Below, piece by piece: positions 30,401 to 41,288 of a stretch of DNA of 64,000 nucleotides (position 1 is the stretch's first letter; each line of letters opens with the position of its first letter). The notes below the pieces were generated by a model. It made no database searches. It was given only the letters and a program-made list of their open reading frames with translations, and was not told where the DNA came from. Source of the stretch: Cheilinus undulatus (taxonomy: Eukaryota; Chordata; Actinopteri; Labriformes; Labridae); NCBI RefSeq assembly GCF_018320785.1, contig NC_054867.1, forward strand, positions 27,903,855-27,967,854. The letters are read 5' to 3'. The position numbers were made by a program, and so were the translations under genes.

Positions 30401-30858
30401 ACGAATTTATGGAGCTACTTTAGATATGCACTTCATAAAAGACATGGATAGGGTTACGTACACATAAAATGATAGAGAAATCTCCTCTGTTAATCAGATG
30501 TGAACTCACCCATGATCTGGTCCTCTGTGAAGTCAGACTGGTTGAGGCAGGCACAGTTAAAGAGCACAAGGAAATAACACATAGGTTAGATGCGACTGGC
30601 GGACAACAAGCTGGCATTAGTGTGATTAATCCTCCATTAGAGCTAACGCACTGTTAAAACAAGCACGGTGGCTAAAGGCTTATCTGTCGTTGAAGCTAGC
30701 TGTCGTTAGGATGAGCGAGGCAGGCCGGGCAGCTAGCTAACGTTAACTGGGTTACATACTTTCAAAGCCATCGACAGAAATACAAAGCATTGAATTTATC
30801 CGTTAAAACCTATTTCAGTGGCTTATTCAATATTTTGAACAATTCACGGACTTACCAT
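24481..30858 (-). CDS. myl6: Myosin essential light chain 6 (MYL6)
   Basis: Light chain bound to the neck of smooth-muscle and non-muscle myosin II heavy chains in the cytoplasm. The coding exons on the minus strand are 30858-30856 (the ATG alone), 30537-30510, 28299-28156, 25399-25226, 25088-25011 and 24509-24481. They sum to 151 codons plus stop, the same length as human MYL6. The product starts [20 protein letters not shown]. The first EF-hand-like loop is near residues 20-31 ([12 protein letters not shown]) and lacks the usual terminal Glu, as expected for a light chain that does not bind calcium. A second, [12 protein letters not shown], is in exon 4. The last exon encodes ELVRMVMSG, which resembles the smooth-muscle splice form of mammals. 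The introns hold a LINE fragment, a SINE and a long fold-back repeat. The gene is convergent with smarcc2, as in human. Confidence 0.96.
25455..26290 (+). mobile_element. Non-LTR retrotransposon reverse-transcriptase fragment
   Basis: The plus strand encodes an RT palm region: [15 protein letters not shown], then a [11 protein letters not shown] stretch, then [17 protein letters not shown]. Downstream, after frame breaks, comes [20 protein letters not shown], the usual post-RT segment of fish CR1/L2/Jockey-group elements. It is truncated at both ends and lies in myl6 intron 3. The exact clade is uncertain. Confidence 0.75.
26306..26336. repeat. Perfect 15-bp-arm palindrome
   Basis: The arms at 26306-26320 and 26322-26336 are exact reverse complements around a single A (ATTTATTTGTGGCAG / CTGCCACAAATAAAT). 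It follows a CAGTGTTTCCC phrase at 26287-26297, a common left end of fish hAT-type repeats, so it may be part of a repeat terminus. Confidence 0.8.
27190..27262. repeat. Two-copy tandem duplication
   Basis: The phrase CCTGAATGGAGGAC(A/T)AGACTG followed by CAGGGTTTTGG occurs twice in direct succession with one mismatch. It lies in myl6 intron 3. Confidence 0.75.
27539..27672 (-). mobile_element. tRNA-derived SINE, 5'-truncated (reverse)
   Basis: The minus-strand body carries the same 'GACTCTATCCATTGTCCT' tail as the SINE at 34887 and ends in an A-run (T-run on plus). It is flanked by an exact 16-bp target-site duplication, AAGAACAGTCTATTTT, at 27523-27538 and 27673-27688. The intact duplication suggests a fairly recent insertion. 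Confidence 0.85.
28617..29882. mobile_element. Long fold-back (inverted-repeat) element
   Basis: The left arm (about 28617-29038) is the reverse complement of the right arm (about 29329-29882), with many small differences, around a loop of about 290 bp. The inner arm edge shows CTTGTTTATTGATCA on the left and its complement at 29330. The outer edges pair GATAATTTTGGACAAGTC with a reverse copy near 29820. The right arm is longer because an AAGTCAAAATG-type unit of about 20 bp repeats there. It lies in myl6 intron 2 and has no coding capacity. It resembles a fold-back DNA transposon, but the family is not known to me. Confidence 0.8.
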
Positions 30859-30966
30859 GTTTAGGTTGGATTATTGGATGACAGACGGGCGAGGGTCTGA
30901 TATCTTCACTTCGCTCAGAGGAAGATGACACCAGCAGCAGCGGCTAGCTCCGGCTTCATTACATCA

Positions 30967-31005
30967 CTGATGACGTGACGCAGCAGTAGCAACAGCCAAT
31001 CACAT
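30967..31005 (-). promoter_or_regulatory. myl6: myl6 promoter motifs (CRE-like, CCAAT)
   Basis: About 110-150 bp upstream of the myl6 start codon lie TGACGTGA (30971-30978), a CREB/ATF-like site, and CCAAT (30996-31000, read on plus). The surrounding sequence is GC-richer than the flanks. Binding is inferred. Confidence 0.45.
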
Positions 31006-33150
31006 GCGTCGATTTTAATGTTGCATTGCTGGCATTTCTGCACAGGCGGCTGCGCAGCCTCAGGGCATCACCCAGACACCACACACTCCCCTGTTTTACT
31101 GTTGTCATGATGTGTTATTACAGTATTAGGAAAACACTCAGTTGGTTCGTTTAAAATAATGATTTATAAGAAAATAACAAAAACTTTTGTTGAGAGGGCT
31201 CAACAAAAGTTTGAGGGCTAAGTAATGACTACATATTCAAATTTCCTTTGGGATCAATAAAGTATCTAATCTACTCCTGCTATCACGGGGAACTGTTTGA
31301 TTAGATCACATATAAAAGCTGTGGCTAGCAGAATCTCCAGTTTGAGGAAAAAGCACCTCTGTGTTGGTAATCTGCCAAGAATGTAAAGTGACAAACAGTT
31401 GATGAATCCTCACCAACTCTCACAAGTAGCAACAAGTCTGGTTTAAAGTATTTCGTTCAGGTCTTGGCCTAGAACAGTGGTTTCCAGCCTTTATCTTCTC
31501 AGAAAAGCTGACGGGTGGGCAGTTAATCTAATTATAGATTTACATTGCAGTATGTCCTACTGCAATTTTCAAATTGCAAAAGGTCTAATCTTCTTGGACC
31601 TGAACTGTGTAAGAATACCAGTTCAATACATTGTTTCCCATCATAAATGTTGTTTTGCATATCATTTAAAAATTCAAGTGTTAACTTTGTTCAAGAATGA
31701 TTTGCAAAAATGCTACTTTACTTGATTTTATGTTTGTCCTATTAAAAATGAGAAGACATTAAATTGGTATTCCCTTCAATACAATTCATATCAAATTTGC
31801 AAAGTCAAAATAATCACAATTACTTTTTTTGTTGCTTATTTATCACTTGTTTGTTGAGAAATACATAAGCAGAGGAATTGTAATAGTTGAATATTAGATT
31901 GTAATATTGGGGGGAAAAAATCGCAATGAGATTATTTTCCCAAATCATTCAGCCCTACTACATACACTTGTTTTGAACTATCCATTGTTACCAAAGCATA
32001 TTAGGGCCACTCTAAAATAATAATAAAAAAATTAAAGTGGATCTGTAAAATTTTGAGAAAAACTTGAAATGTTTGCATTTATACAGTCATACATTTACAA
32101 GAAAAAAAAATGGAGATTTTTTTAAAATTCTAATGTTGAAAATCTGCTATAACCAAACTTCGATTTTTGAGATTATAAAGTTAAAAACAGACAATTGTTG
32201 GAATGAAAATCATAACTGATGGAGCTGTTTTTTGTGTACAACATCTGCAGATGGGCACCTTATGAAAATGATGCTTTTGATTTTAAGAGAACTGTGCAAT
32301 GAGGAAAAATTAGTGATTTTATCCCAGAATCATCACATTTTGGACTGGACTTGGAGGTAAAGTTTCTTAAAACTGGCATTATCCAACCACTGTTTTCACT
32401 ATGGTTTCTCACAAATGTTTTTTACATTGTTGAACATTTTTGACCATAGATATCAAGATGTATCCATATCTGTTTTTGACTTTAAAACCTTGACATTTTT
32501 GAGTCCATCTCCAAATGTAACCATTTTTAAACTCTGAAATTTCATTGTTTCTCTCTTTCAAATTTACATTTTCCAAACTTTGAAATTCTGAGTTTTGTGT
32601 TTCAAATATACAACTTTGTAATCTAAAATTTTACGAGTTTTTGACAAAAATTTCAACTTTTTTTTAAGGAAATTAACTGATCCTCTTCATCTTTTGGGGT
32701 TGCCATAATACATTGTTGTATTATGGTAACCAATAACTGTGGTGCCTACCCTTGGGGTGTCCTTTCAAAGTAATTTTGACAAGGGGTTAAGTCAGTAATA
32801 TGTTATAAAAAGAGGCCTATTTTTCAGCCACCAATCATACAATAGCTAGTAATGAGTAGAGAAATGGGAAAAAAGAACCATCACAATTGTGTTCCCTTTT
32901 ATCAAATGAAAATGCATGGACAAAAGGATGACAGGAACTCAGAAATATTCAAAATTGAGCAGAATTGTTCCAGCAATTGAATGACCGGATTTAAAGGATG
33001 GTAATTTGAACAAAATGATATTAAATCGCAGGTTATACAGAATGATTCTGATATTACCATTGAAAATACATATCTAAAGCTTATCTTCTCATCCAAAATA
33101 TTGAATATCAAACATGAATGAATATGAAAAAAGATACTGAATAGAAACAG
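31006..33150. other. myl6-tsfm spacer
   Basis: No gene is recognised. The right end of a hAT-type repeat may lie at about 31900-31965 (a CAGCCCTAC phrase after a 'GCAATGAGATTATTTTCCCAAAT' type motif). T-rich stretches at 32000-32680 contain imperfectly repeated TTTGAAATTT-like phrases. Confidence 0.5.
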
Positions 33151-33151
33151 T

Positions 33152-33157
33152 TTTATT
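33152..33157 (-). terminator. tsfm: tsfm polyadenylation signal
   Basis: AATAAA on the minus strand about 175 nt after the tsfm stop codon. Confidence 0.65.
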
Positions 33158-33331
33158 GTTAAATTAATGATTTAATTGGGCTTCAGTGCAGGTATGCATA
33201 TATATTTAGCTTTAAATTCATGATGTCACTGTTTGACTTGAGTATTCAAGAATCAATCTGCAGATTCATCTCATCTTTATAACACTAAAAGACACACCAT
33301 GTATAACTCGCAGTTAATAATTCCCCCTTCT

Positions 33332-35053
33332 TCATTTTGCATCCTCGCTGGTTGTCTCGCCACATTGAAATCGGACAAAGTCCAACACTCGAGCCTGTTG
33401 CCCCCTCAGGAATTGTGCCACCGTCCTGCTGGGGTCTCCCAGGAAGGTCTGAGGCAGCAGCCGGGTCTCACTTTCGCCGCAGGGCAGGTCATCCATGTTG
33501 CCTAGGGACACAGGGGCTTCTCCGACTATGTGTTGTCCCAGCTTACGTCCTAACATGTCCTGCTCCCCCTCCCTTCCACCCTGAAATACAACCAGGGCGC
33601 CGTAGCGACCCATGGCCACCTCGGCCTGGCTGTTCACACCACCATGTACATATGAGCCAACATCCCACTCATCAGGGACACTCAGGGTCACTGCCCGCTT
33701 CACTGACATGTTCTCTCCAAGACGACCTAGGAGTAGAGAAGGTTTAATCCAGAAATAGTGTTAAAAAGATTTCTGGAAAATTTACTTTGTATTCTCACAC
33801 GACATTTAAGATCACTGATTGACTTAACGCTCTCAGGGATAATGCCAACAACTTCAATCAACAAATACCCGTCTGTATCTGCAAAAGTATTTATTCACAA
33901 AAAATGACAGGGAAGCTCCTTAGTTATGTTTAAACGTGTCTGGGAGAACAGGTTTGCCCCAACAGACATTATTTACTAAAAACAAAAGTGGTAAACCCAG
34001 GAGAATAAGAGGGGCGTGTGTGTTAAATTAAACAACAGTCTCTTATAAATTACATAAATTATAAATAACATTGTCTGCTCATGATTTACATACCTATTGT
34101 TAGAGCCACTCGGTCAGCAAGTGATGCTCCTTCATCCACACTCAGTTTGGAAACATCCTCCCCTGCCAGGACACTCTGTAAACAAACGTGTGTTAGAATT
34201 TAAGTAGAATGGAGGAAGTATGACTGATGTGTTTGGCTGCAAGACACTTTTGAGTCAAGAGTGTTCAATTTACAGAGTTTAACTTCTTTTATCTGCACCA
34301 TGTTGTATGATACAATTTACAGTGGATACTCAATAAAAGGTTTTGCACTCTGCTTAAAGAAAAGCAATTAAGCTGTTCTTCACAAATATGCAGGATGTAT
34401 CTTAAGAGTTAACTAGAATGGCTGTCTGAGGCTGCAGACCCACGCCTAAGCAGCGCCACCGAGGAACTTACGCTCCCAATGATTACTATGGTGTTCAAAA
34501 TTTCGAAGTCCGAGAAAAACCGAACGGGTGTGCGGATAATCACCAAAATCTAATCAATATTTCCCGGCCACTATCCCAATATTCCCTAAAAGTCTGGTAA
34601 AGATCCGACTTTCCGTTCTTGAGTTATCGGCGTGGGTATAATTAATGTACAGTGTTTTGGAAATGGTTATAACGTCTTTCAAACAGATTCATTTTTAGCA
34701 ACACCTCTGTAGGACATAACTGCTGAAATGCCTAGGTGGATGGGCAGTTTTATCTAGGCACACTCCTAGAAGATCATGAGGAAGTGCCAGGCTTACTGCA
34801 GGCATCATGCAGGATAAACACTTGCTGCTGGATGTTGTGCTAAATGAAGAGGTAAGGGTCAATACTAAGTTAAAAAGTATAAGTGGAGGGCGCAGGTGGC
34901 CTAGTAGTATAAGGTGCACACCACGTACGCAGATGGCCTGGGTTCAAATCCGGCTTGAGGCCCTTTACCGCATGTCTCTTCCCCACTCTCGTCCCTGTTT
35001 CCGACTCTATCCATTGTCCTCCTTTAAATAAAGGTACAAAAATGCCCCAAAAT

Positions 35054-35087
<34 letters not shown>

Positions 35088-37689
35088 CAAGTATAAGTGG
35101 GGGGAAAGCTGTAAAAACTGATAGTATTTTGTTCATCTAGGCTATGCTGGAGCCTCCAAATTAAGGGAAGTTGAGGCAGTGGAGGCATCTAATGAATAAA
35201 GTGGGGCACCAGCATACAGACAGTCAAACATTTAAAGTCAAATAGTTAAAAACCCAGGTTAGGATTAAACCTTTTGTTATGACTATACCTAACAAATAGA
35301 TGAGGAATTACAAACTTCTGAACCGTTTATTTCATGAAGATACACAAGGGAGGATGTCAAAATGACCTTAATACAGAGGAGCTTATAGCATTTTGTTGCA
35401 TTTCCTCCACTGTTGGAGATGTGCACTGAGAGAGCCCCCTAGAGGACAGCTGATCACATTGTCTACTGGAAGTAACTTTGTCAAATATTCTCCACTTGGA
35501 GGGAACTAAAGAGCAGTGGCTCTCAACTGGTCAGGCATCAGGACCCACCACCGCCGCCTTTAGGGATATTGTGACCCAATTTAAAAAAAAGAATTCCAAC
35601 CATTCAAATTTATCTAATGAAACTGTTGCAGTTTAGACTCCATATGGAACACAGCATAACTGAACTAAGGGACAGGACAAAACAAATGTGTTTAAAAAGC
35701 ACATCATTAAAGAAGAACCTGCAGGCATACATCTTATTTTACACCATTTTCCCAAGACAGCACTGAAATTTGGTAATTTCTCAAGAAATTTTGTCCTTCT
35801 CTTAAGAAAACTGTCCCTCTTAAGCAAAGAAGAACAAGAGATAAACAGAATAGAAATATCTATTAACGAGCACTGCTGTCAAAACTAAAAAAAACATGTA
35901 CAGCCTAAATTAGGTATTAAGAAAAATAAAACCAAAACCCCTAATGAGCTAGAAATAACTGCCAATTTCAGAATAATTAGAATCTTTAATTTCTATTTGA
36001 AAGTATTAAAATGTCAGTGATCACTTTACTGCAGCTGATCAGCTGTGACTCACAATGATTGACTTGTATTCATTTCAATAATTTTTCTCCATAAGTCTGG
36101 GAAGAATTCAGGTCAGATCAAAAAAAACTGTGTGATTAAATCTAAATATGAAAAACAAAAGCAGAAGAACTAGCCTACAACCTCTTTAGATGACTGGGCT
36201 ATGAAATAAAATTTTAAAAGAACTGCAGAATGTAAGACCTTATAGTCTTGCATTAAGACTTTGAAATAATTTTCAAACCCTTCATTATGCAAACATTCAA
36301 GTGTCAATTTTTAGAAAATTGTTTACAAAAATCCTTGTTTTCATGTTTCATGTATGTTTTGTTTTAGTCAAAATGATTGACATAAAATGATTATGTCCTT
36401 TAATTAAGCAACTGGTATCAAATTTGCAATACGAGCAAAAATAAGTAGTTAATTCAATCTAATACTGATGAAGCTTAGCATTAGTTCATGGAAGTCATAC
36501 CCCCAGCTGTGGTCAGCATATAGTCAGCTTCACCTCCTTCCCCCCAGCCAGCTCCTTTATAGATTTGAGCTTGCTGCACCATCATATTTAGGATCATGCT
36601 ACTATGGGTTATTTGTTCTGAAATAATGCAGTTTTTTTCAATACACATTGTCATTTATGTATCCATCCATATGGGGGGTTTTGCCATGTGCTCCCTGTGC
36701 ACTCTAAGGTCTTACCTTTACATATCCTCCTTTACTTTGGTTTTTATTCTTGTGATGTGTCAATGCAGCAAATGCTACGTCCTTCACCAGCTGCTGGAAA
36801 TTCTCATTGCGGGCGACAAAGTCTGTCTCACAGTTAACCTGCAGCAAAGGAAGGAGGAAGACAACCCATGTTGCTAAAAAAAAGACATCATGTTTGAAAA
36901 AAAATGCTAATTTTCGTCCCTGTAGTTTTGGCCTCACCTCCACCATAACCGCAGCTTTATCCCCTATAAACAGGCCGATCAGACCTTCCTTTGCTCTGCG
37001 ACCTTCCAGCTTGTTTGCTTTGCTCCATCCCTCTTTCTGGGCCTGCTCATGTAGCCATGTCTCAGCCTGACAGATTGTGAACCATATCAATTTACAAAAA
37101 GCAAGTAGTTTAAGTAGATACCAAAGTTATTAGTACATCAATGTTTGAAGCAGGTGCAGAAAGAGCAGAGCAGATGAGTTTACCTGATTTATGTCATTAT
37201 CAAACTTCTCCAGTGCTTTCTTGCAGCTAATGAAGGTGTAGCCAGTGCCTTTCCTCAGTTTCATCAGGAGGGCTTTATCGGCTGCTAGAAGCTGACAACC
37301 TGTGTGTAATGACTGGGCATGCTGGCAAACACCAACCTGGGATGGCAGATAGAAAAAGGTACAAAACCATGTGAAGAACAACTAAAAACCCCTGACCTCG
37401 GTGTAGTCTGTCAACACAAACCCATGCCAGGTACCACAATATGCCACAACAATGGCATGTCGAGTGAAACACTATACACATTAATTCGACTTTGAGTGCA
37501 ATTCACGTCAAGGTAACTTGACGTGAATTGACGGTTTATCAGAGAGTTGACTTCACATCAGCCGCCAGACAGGCTCGTGACAGTTCAAACACCACGTAAA
37601 CTGTTGACTCCATGACAAAGTATGAGGTTTAGTGTACTCACCTTCACAACGTCTTTGGTAATTGTTCTAAATAAAAATGATAACGACAT
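33332..37689 (-). CDS. tsfm: Mitochondrial elongation factor Ts (TSFM)
   Basis: Guanine-nucleotide exchange factor that regenerates EF-Tu-GTP during translation in the mitochondrial matrix. The minus-strand coding exons are 37689-37642, 37336-37184, 37066-36938, 36838-36716, 34175-34094 and 33726-33332. All junctions keep frame and give 309 aa, against 325 in human. Residues 1-35 look like a mitochondrial presequence (MSLSFLFRTITKDVVK, no acidic residue until late). The N-terminal EF-Tu-binding module follows (LMKLRKGTGYTFISCKKALE), then the conserved HEQAQKEGWSKA and VNCETDFVARNENF motifs (the latter near residues 111-124). The C-terminal part has GENMSVKRA, VGSYVHGG, KLGQHIVGEAP and VLDFVRFQCGE, all close to human TSFM. 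Intron 4 (34176-36715) holds a SINE and an unnamed repeat. Confidence 0.96.
34425..34645. repeat. Unclassified GC-richer dispersed repeat
   Basis: This stands out from the AT-rich tsfm intron 4. It contains phrases I associate with a common fish repeat (AAAATCTAATCAATATTTCC, then CTTTCCGTTCTTGAGTTATC). There is no coding frame and the ends are approximate. Confidence 0.4.
34887..35088 (+). mobile_element. Full-length tRNA-derived SINE
   Basis: Box A (TGGCCTAGTAG) and box B (GGTTCAAATCC) of a Pol III promoter are present, followed by a SINE body and a poly-A tail at about 35061-35087. A 12-bp target-site duplication, AAGTATAAGTGG, flanks it at 34875-34886 and 35089-35100. It lies in tsfm intron 4. 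It is the reference copy for the fragments at 11045, 27539 and probably 42667. Confidence 0.92.
37499..37530. repeat. Perfect 14-bp-arm palindrome in tsfm intron 1
   Basis: The arms CAATTCACGTCAAG (37499-37512) and CTTGACGTGAATTG (37517-37530) are exact complements around GTAA. Each arm contains a CACGTCA half resembling a CRE/E-box core. It is about 160 bp downstream of the tsfm start codon. Confidence 0.85.
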
Positions 37690-38572
37690 TTTATAGTCTG
37701 TACGAGTGAACCGTCTTATGAAAGCTCAGAATGTCATTGACACACACGCTGTGTAAGGAAGCCGTGTAAGCTCAAAATTGATTAAGTTGGTTATTGCTGC
37801 TTGGCGCCCTCTATTGGACGGGAGTAAGGCACGACGTCAAAATCAAAACGGTAGTTTAAATATATCTATGGATTTTCCATCAGTAGAGTTGAATTTAAAT
37901 TGGCGTGAAAGGGAACCATAAAAGTGAATCTCAAAAACAAAAGATTAGATCAAAACTGTAGACTTGTGGAAATACACTGAGCTGTAAAGACACTAATTTA
38001 CAGCGCCTATAAAAACATTCACCATGTTCTATCCTTTTATTGATTTTATAACTCAACCACGTTCAATACAGTTTTGCTTTTTTATCTTTAATGTCAAAGT
38101 GAAAACAGATTTGACCAATGTAATGTCAATTTAACAGAAATATGTAAGGAAAAATAAGTGCTTGCATATATATTTACCCCCTTTAAACCTTACTTTTTCA
38201 AGAGAGACCCAGCCAACAGCTCACAATTAATGAAATGGGGATCACCTGAGTGCAGTGAATGTGTCTCAGGTGATTGTAGTATAAAGACACCTGTGTCTGG
38301 AAGGAGATCAGTTAAATCCATCATCAAGAAATGAAGGAACATGGCACATGTGTAAATCTGCCCAGATTAGGCCATTCTTACCAAGGTCATTATAGTTAAA
38401 ACTAACTAAATAACTAAAACTAGAATTCAAAAATCGTTTTAGTTAACAGAAATGAAATAAATTAAACTTTACCAAAAAAAAACGAAACTAACTAAAACTG
38501 TGAAGTGCGCTTACAAAACTAACTAAAATAAAATAAAAATGGAGACAAAATATCCTTAGTTTTAGTCTTTAA

Positions 38573-39687
38573 AGGGGACACATCATGCAGAAATAATTTT
38601 TTCACACATTTCTAACAAAAATATGTACCCATGGAATGCTCACAATCCCCTCAAGTACCAGATCAATTTACCCCCCCCCACCTTTCAGAAAACATGTGCC
38701 AAAACAAGCTGTTCTTAGATTTTCTCCTCATGATGTCATGTGGGGAGTTAGCCCCGGCCCCAGGTTTGATTGGCTCTCTCCGCTTGGAAGAAAGTCCCGC
38801 CTTCCTCTCCTAAGTTCAGAGCTGTTTCTCAATATGCATACTTCAGCGTACTTCTGGACTTATGGACTTGTGATACGTCATCAATCAAAGCCAAAGTTCT
38901 GTTCCAATTCAAAGTCCGCATCGAAACAAGTTCGGTCGAAGTACCCGGATGTGGACTCGCCCCGCCCCTTTTACCGAGTCTGCTGCTGGACGTAACTTGA
39001 GCAGACTTTTCACAGTTACAATCCCACAATGCAATTCGCGCCGTCTATCAGAAAACTCAAACAATGGCGGAGGAAAAGTCACACAATTGTAAGCAACCAT
39101 TGCTGCCGTGTAAAAATATGAATACATGGCTTGTTTGTGATAGAACTGTGTTTGAAACCCAGAAACGTTGGATGAGTTGGATAAAATTCATCCTTGATAA
39201 ATTCTAAATGGACGATGTCAGTGTTTTTGGAAACGCTAGCAACAGGACAACCGGATGTGACGTGTAGGTACGTAGAAGGGGACGCTAGCAAAGTCCGCTG
39301 CTGTTCCAATAGTAGTAGGATCGTTCGGCGGACTCCTGTACCCCTGAAGTCCGAACTCTGGAACGAACTTGCAAAGTCCGAACTTCCAGAGAATGCAAGT
39401 TCGAACTTGTGAACTTTGAATTGAGAAACGGCTCAGGAAAGCCACATCCATTAAGCCACATCAATTTCCTGAGATGGGTGAAGTCAGGGGTGGAGTCAGA
39501 CAACTCAGTTACATTTAAAGTCGCAGACAAAGAAACAGCTCGTTCTGCACAGGGCTGAAACAGAGGTTTTTTAGACATCCAAAAATCCAACACTGGATTG
39601 TTTTTTCAGCAACAAACTTAACAGGCATGTTTTGGGGACCTCTGAGACTGATATAAACTTGTTTTAAAAGGGTAAAATCTGTCCCCT
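38573..39687. mobile_element. piggyBac-like MITE with TTAA duplication
   Basis: It begins AGGGGACA and ends TGTCCCCT, and it is flanked on both sides by TTAA (38569-38572 and 39688-39691). A TTAA target duplication is the hallmark of piggyBac-type transposition. Its own sequence is interrupted by the element at 38820-39433, leaving about 500 bp of its own. Confidence 0.72.
38820..39433. mobile_element. Innermost MITE, PIF/Harbinger-like
   Basis: The ends AGCTGTTTCTCAAT and, inverted, AGCCGTTTCTCAAT form 14-bp terminal inverted repeats with one mismatch. They are flanked by the 3-bp duplication CAG (38817-38819 and 39434-39436). PIF/Harbinger elements make 3-bp TWA or CWG duplications, which fits, but a 3-bp match is weak evidence. 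Confidence 0.62.
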
Positions 39688-41226
39688 TTAACACAACCAT
39701 ACTGTAGGGCACCTACACACAAGTCTGGGTAATGTGAATTTGCCTGATCTGATTGGTTAAGACTTCACACAGTGGTAGTTTAATTTCTGGGGTTGCATTC
39801 AAACATCATCTTTAAGTAAACAAAATGATAAGTGAAGAGTAGCCTGTTTGAATATGTTTTTATAAATGTATGACATTTACTCACCCCTGACTAATAAAAA
39901 ATGAACTAAAATGAAACATTTTTGCAAAATAAAAACTATACTAAACTAACAAACCAGCAGTCAAAACAAATAAAAACTAAACTGAAATCAAACACAGAAA
40001 GTGAAAACAAAATGAAAAATAGAAACTAATGAAAAATACAAAACAATGAGTACCTTGGTCCTCACAAACTGAGTGACCGCACAAGAAGGAGACTTGTGAG
40101 AGAAGCCATCAAGACACATATGACTACCCTGAAGAAGTTAGAAGCTTCAACAGCTGAGATGGGAAAGACTCTGCAGACAACAACTGTTGCCTTGGTTCTT
40201 CTCCCATCAAAGCTTCATGGGAGAGTGGCAAAGAAAAATCCGCTGTTGAAGAACATGGTGCTTTTTGTCCATCAGACAAGACGCTACTTTTGGCGGACAC
40301 CATTCACTGCACATCACCATAAACACACCATCCCCACTGTGAAACATGGTAGTGGAAACATCATGCTGTGGGGATACTTCGCACTAGCTGGCTCTGGAAG
40401 GCTTGTAAAAGTAGAGGGTAAAATGAATGCGACAAAATAGAAGAAAATTCAGAAAATTCAAAATACAACAATGGGTTGTGGATAAAAATATGGTTTAAAA
40501 TGGAGAACTGACAGAAAGGCAGCATTTCATAAGGGGAAAGCACATTGCTGCTATTCTTGTTCTACTGTGACTCTTTCTGTTTAGAAATGGAAGTAAGCTG
40601 TCATATGTTCAAGGTCTCTTGTAAAGCAGCTTTCTGCCTCAGAAGAAACATTTTGTTTGCATAACTTCAAAGACAAACATACATTTTTGCTGCAATGTAT
40701 TTGCAGAGCAACATGTGAGCACAACATGAACACAGAGACTGAGGTAGGTGAGCTACTCTCTGTTATCTTCTAGGCCTGTGAAAAACAGCACCTGCTCTAT
40801 CTGGCAACAAAACTAGAAAAGCTCTTGCTGTAGTCAAGTATTTCTGAACACTTAATACTTAAAATACTTTATTTGTAAGGAGCAAAATATTTCCATTGGT
40901 TGTCATCATCCTGCCTCACACTTTGATATGGTTTTATTATGGACCAGTTAAGTTAATGCAAGTGTACAGCCTCAAAATGCAAAGTCTATTTGCAGCTTGA
41001 AAAAGTGTAATTAATTTTCCCACTTTTTAAGTAGGTCTTGTTTTACAACAATGGGTGAATGATTATGCTATTTGTTTTTGCTTTACATTATAATATGACA
41101 AAGTGAAACTTTGTACTTGAGGCTACTTTGTGTCCAGGGGGGCATGGCCTGATGAAATGGCTGACCCCTAGCTAATGGGCTGGGTTAACTTGAATGCTGT
41201 GTTAGGATTTGTCAAGTTAAATTTGC

Positions 41227-41234
41227 TATAAAAG
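41227..41234 (+). promoter_or_regulatory. endou: TATA box of the endou-like gene
   Basis: TATAAAAG lies 55 bp before the predicted start codon, so transcription would begin near 41258 with a very short 5' UTR. This suits a tissue-restricted secreted protein. Confidence 0.65.
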
Positions 41235-41288
41235 GGAGACCATGATAAGAGCTGGCTCACCTTGGTTTCAGGTTGCATTTGAGCCAGG

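Larger units (their letters stand above)
38380..40059. mobile_element. Nested element rich in 'AACTAAAACTAAC' with ACCAAGGT ends
   Basis: It begins ACCAAGGT and ends ACCTTGGT, and it separates two pieces of one Tc1 reading frame. Both ends are dominated by degenerate AAACTAACTAAAA phrases. A second copy of the same phrase structure spans 49135-51190. The family is well spread in fish but I do not know its class, and no coding region is seen. Confidence 0.65.
38001..40545 (+). mobile_element. Tc1-like transposon remnant (outer host of a nest)
   Basis: The left end, CAGCGCCTATAAAAACATTC, follows TA at 37999-38000. The interior encodes Tc1 helix-turn-helix and transposase pieces on the plus strand. 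The nucleotide phrase for LSDRARRRLVREA-like residues lies at about 40067-40107. TVKHGSGNIMLWGYFALAGSG, from about 40330, corresponds to the GGGSVMVWG motif. The open frames are interrupted and the right end is missing. The element is split at 38380-40059 by another transposon. Confidence 0.82.

Noticed and set aside
32000-32690. Possible second fold-back element
   Set aside because: The T-rich right part and A-rich left part looked complementary, but reading them against each other gave no sustained pairing. Low complexity explains it.
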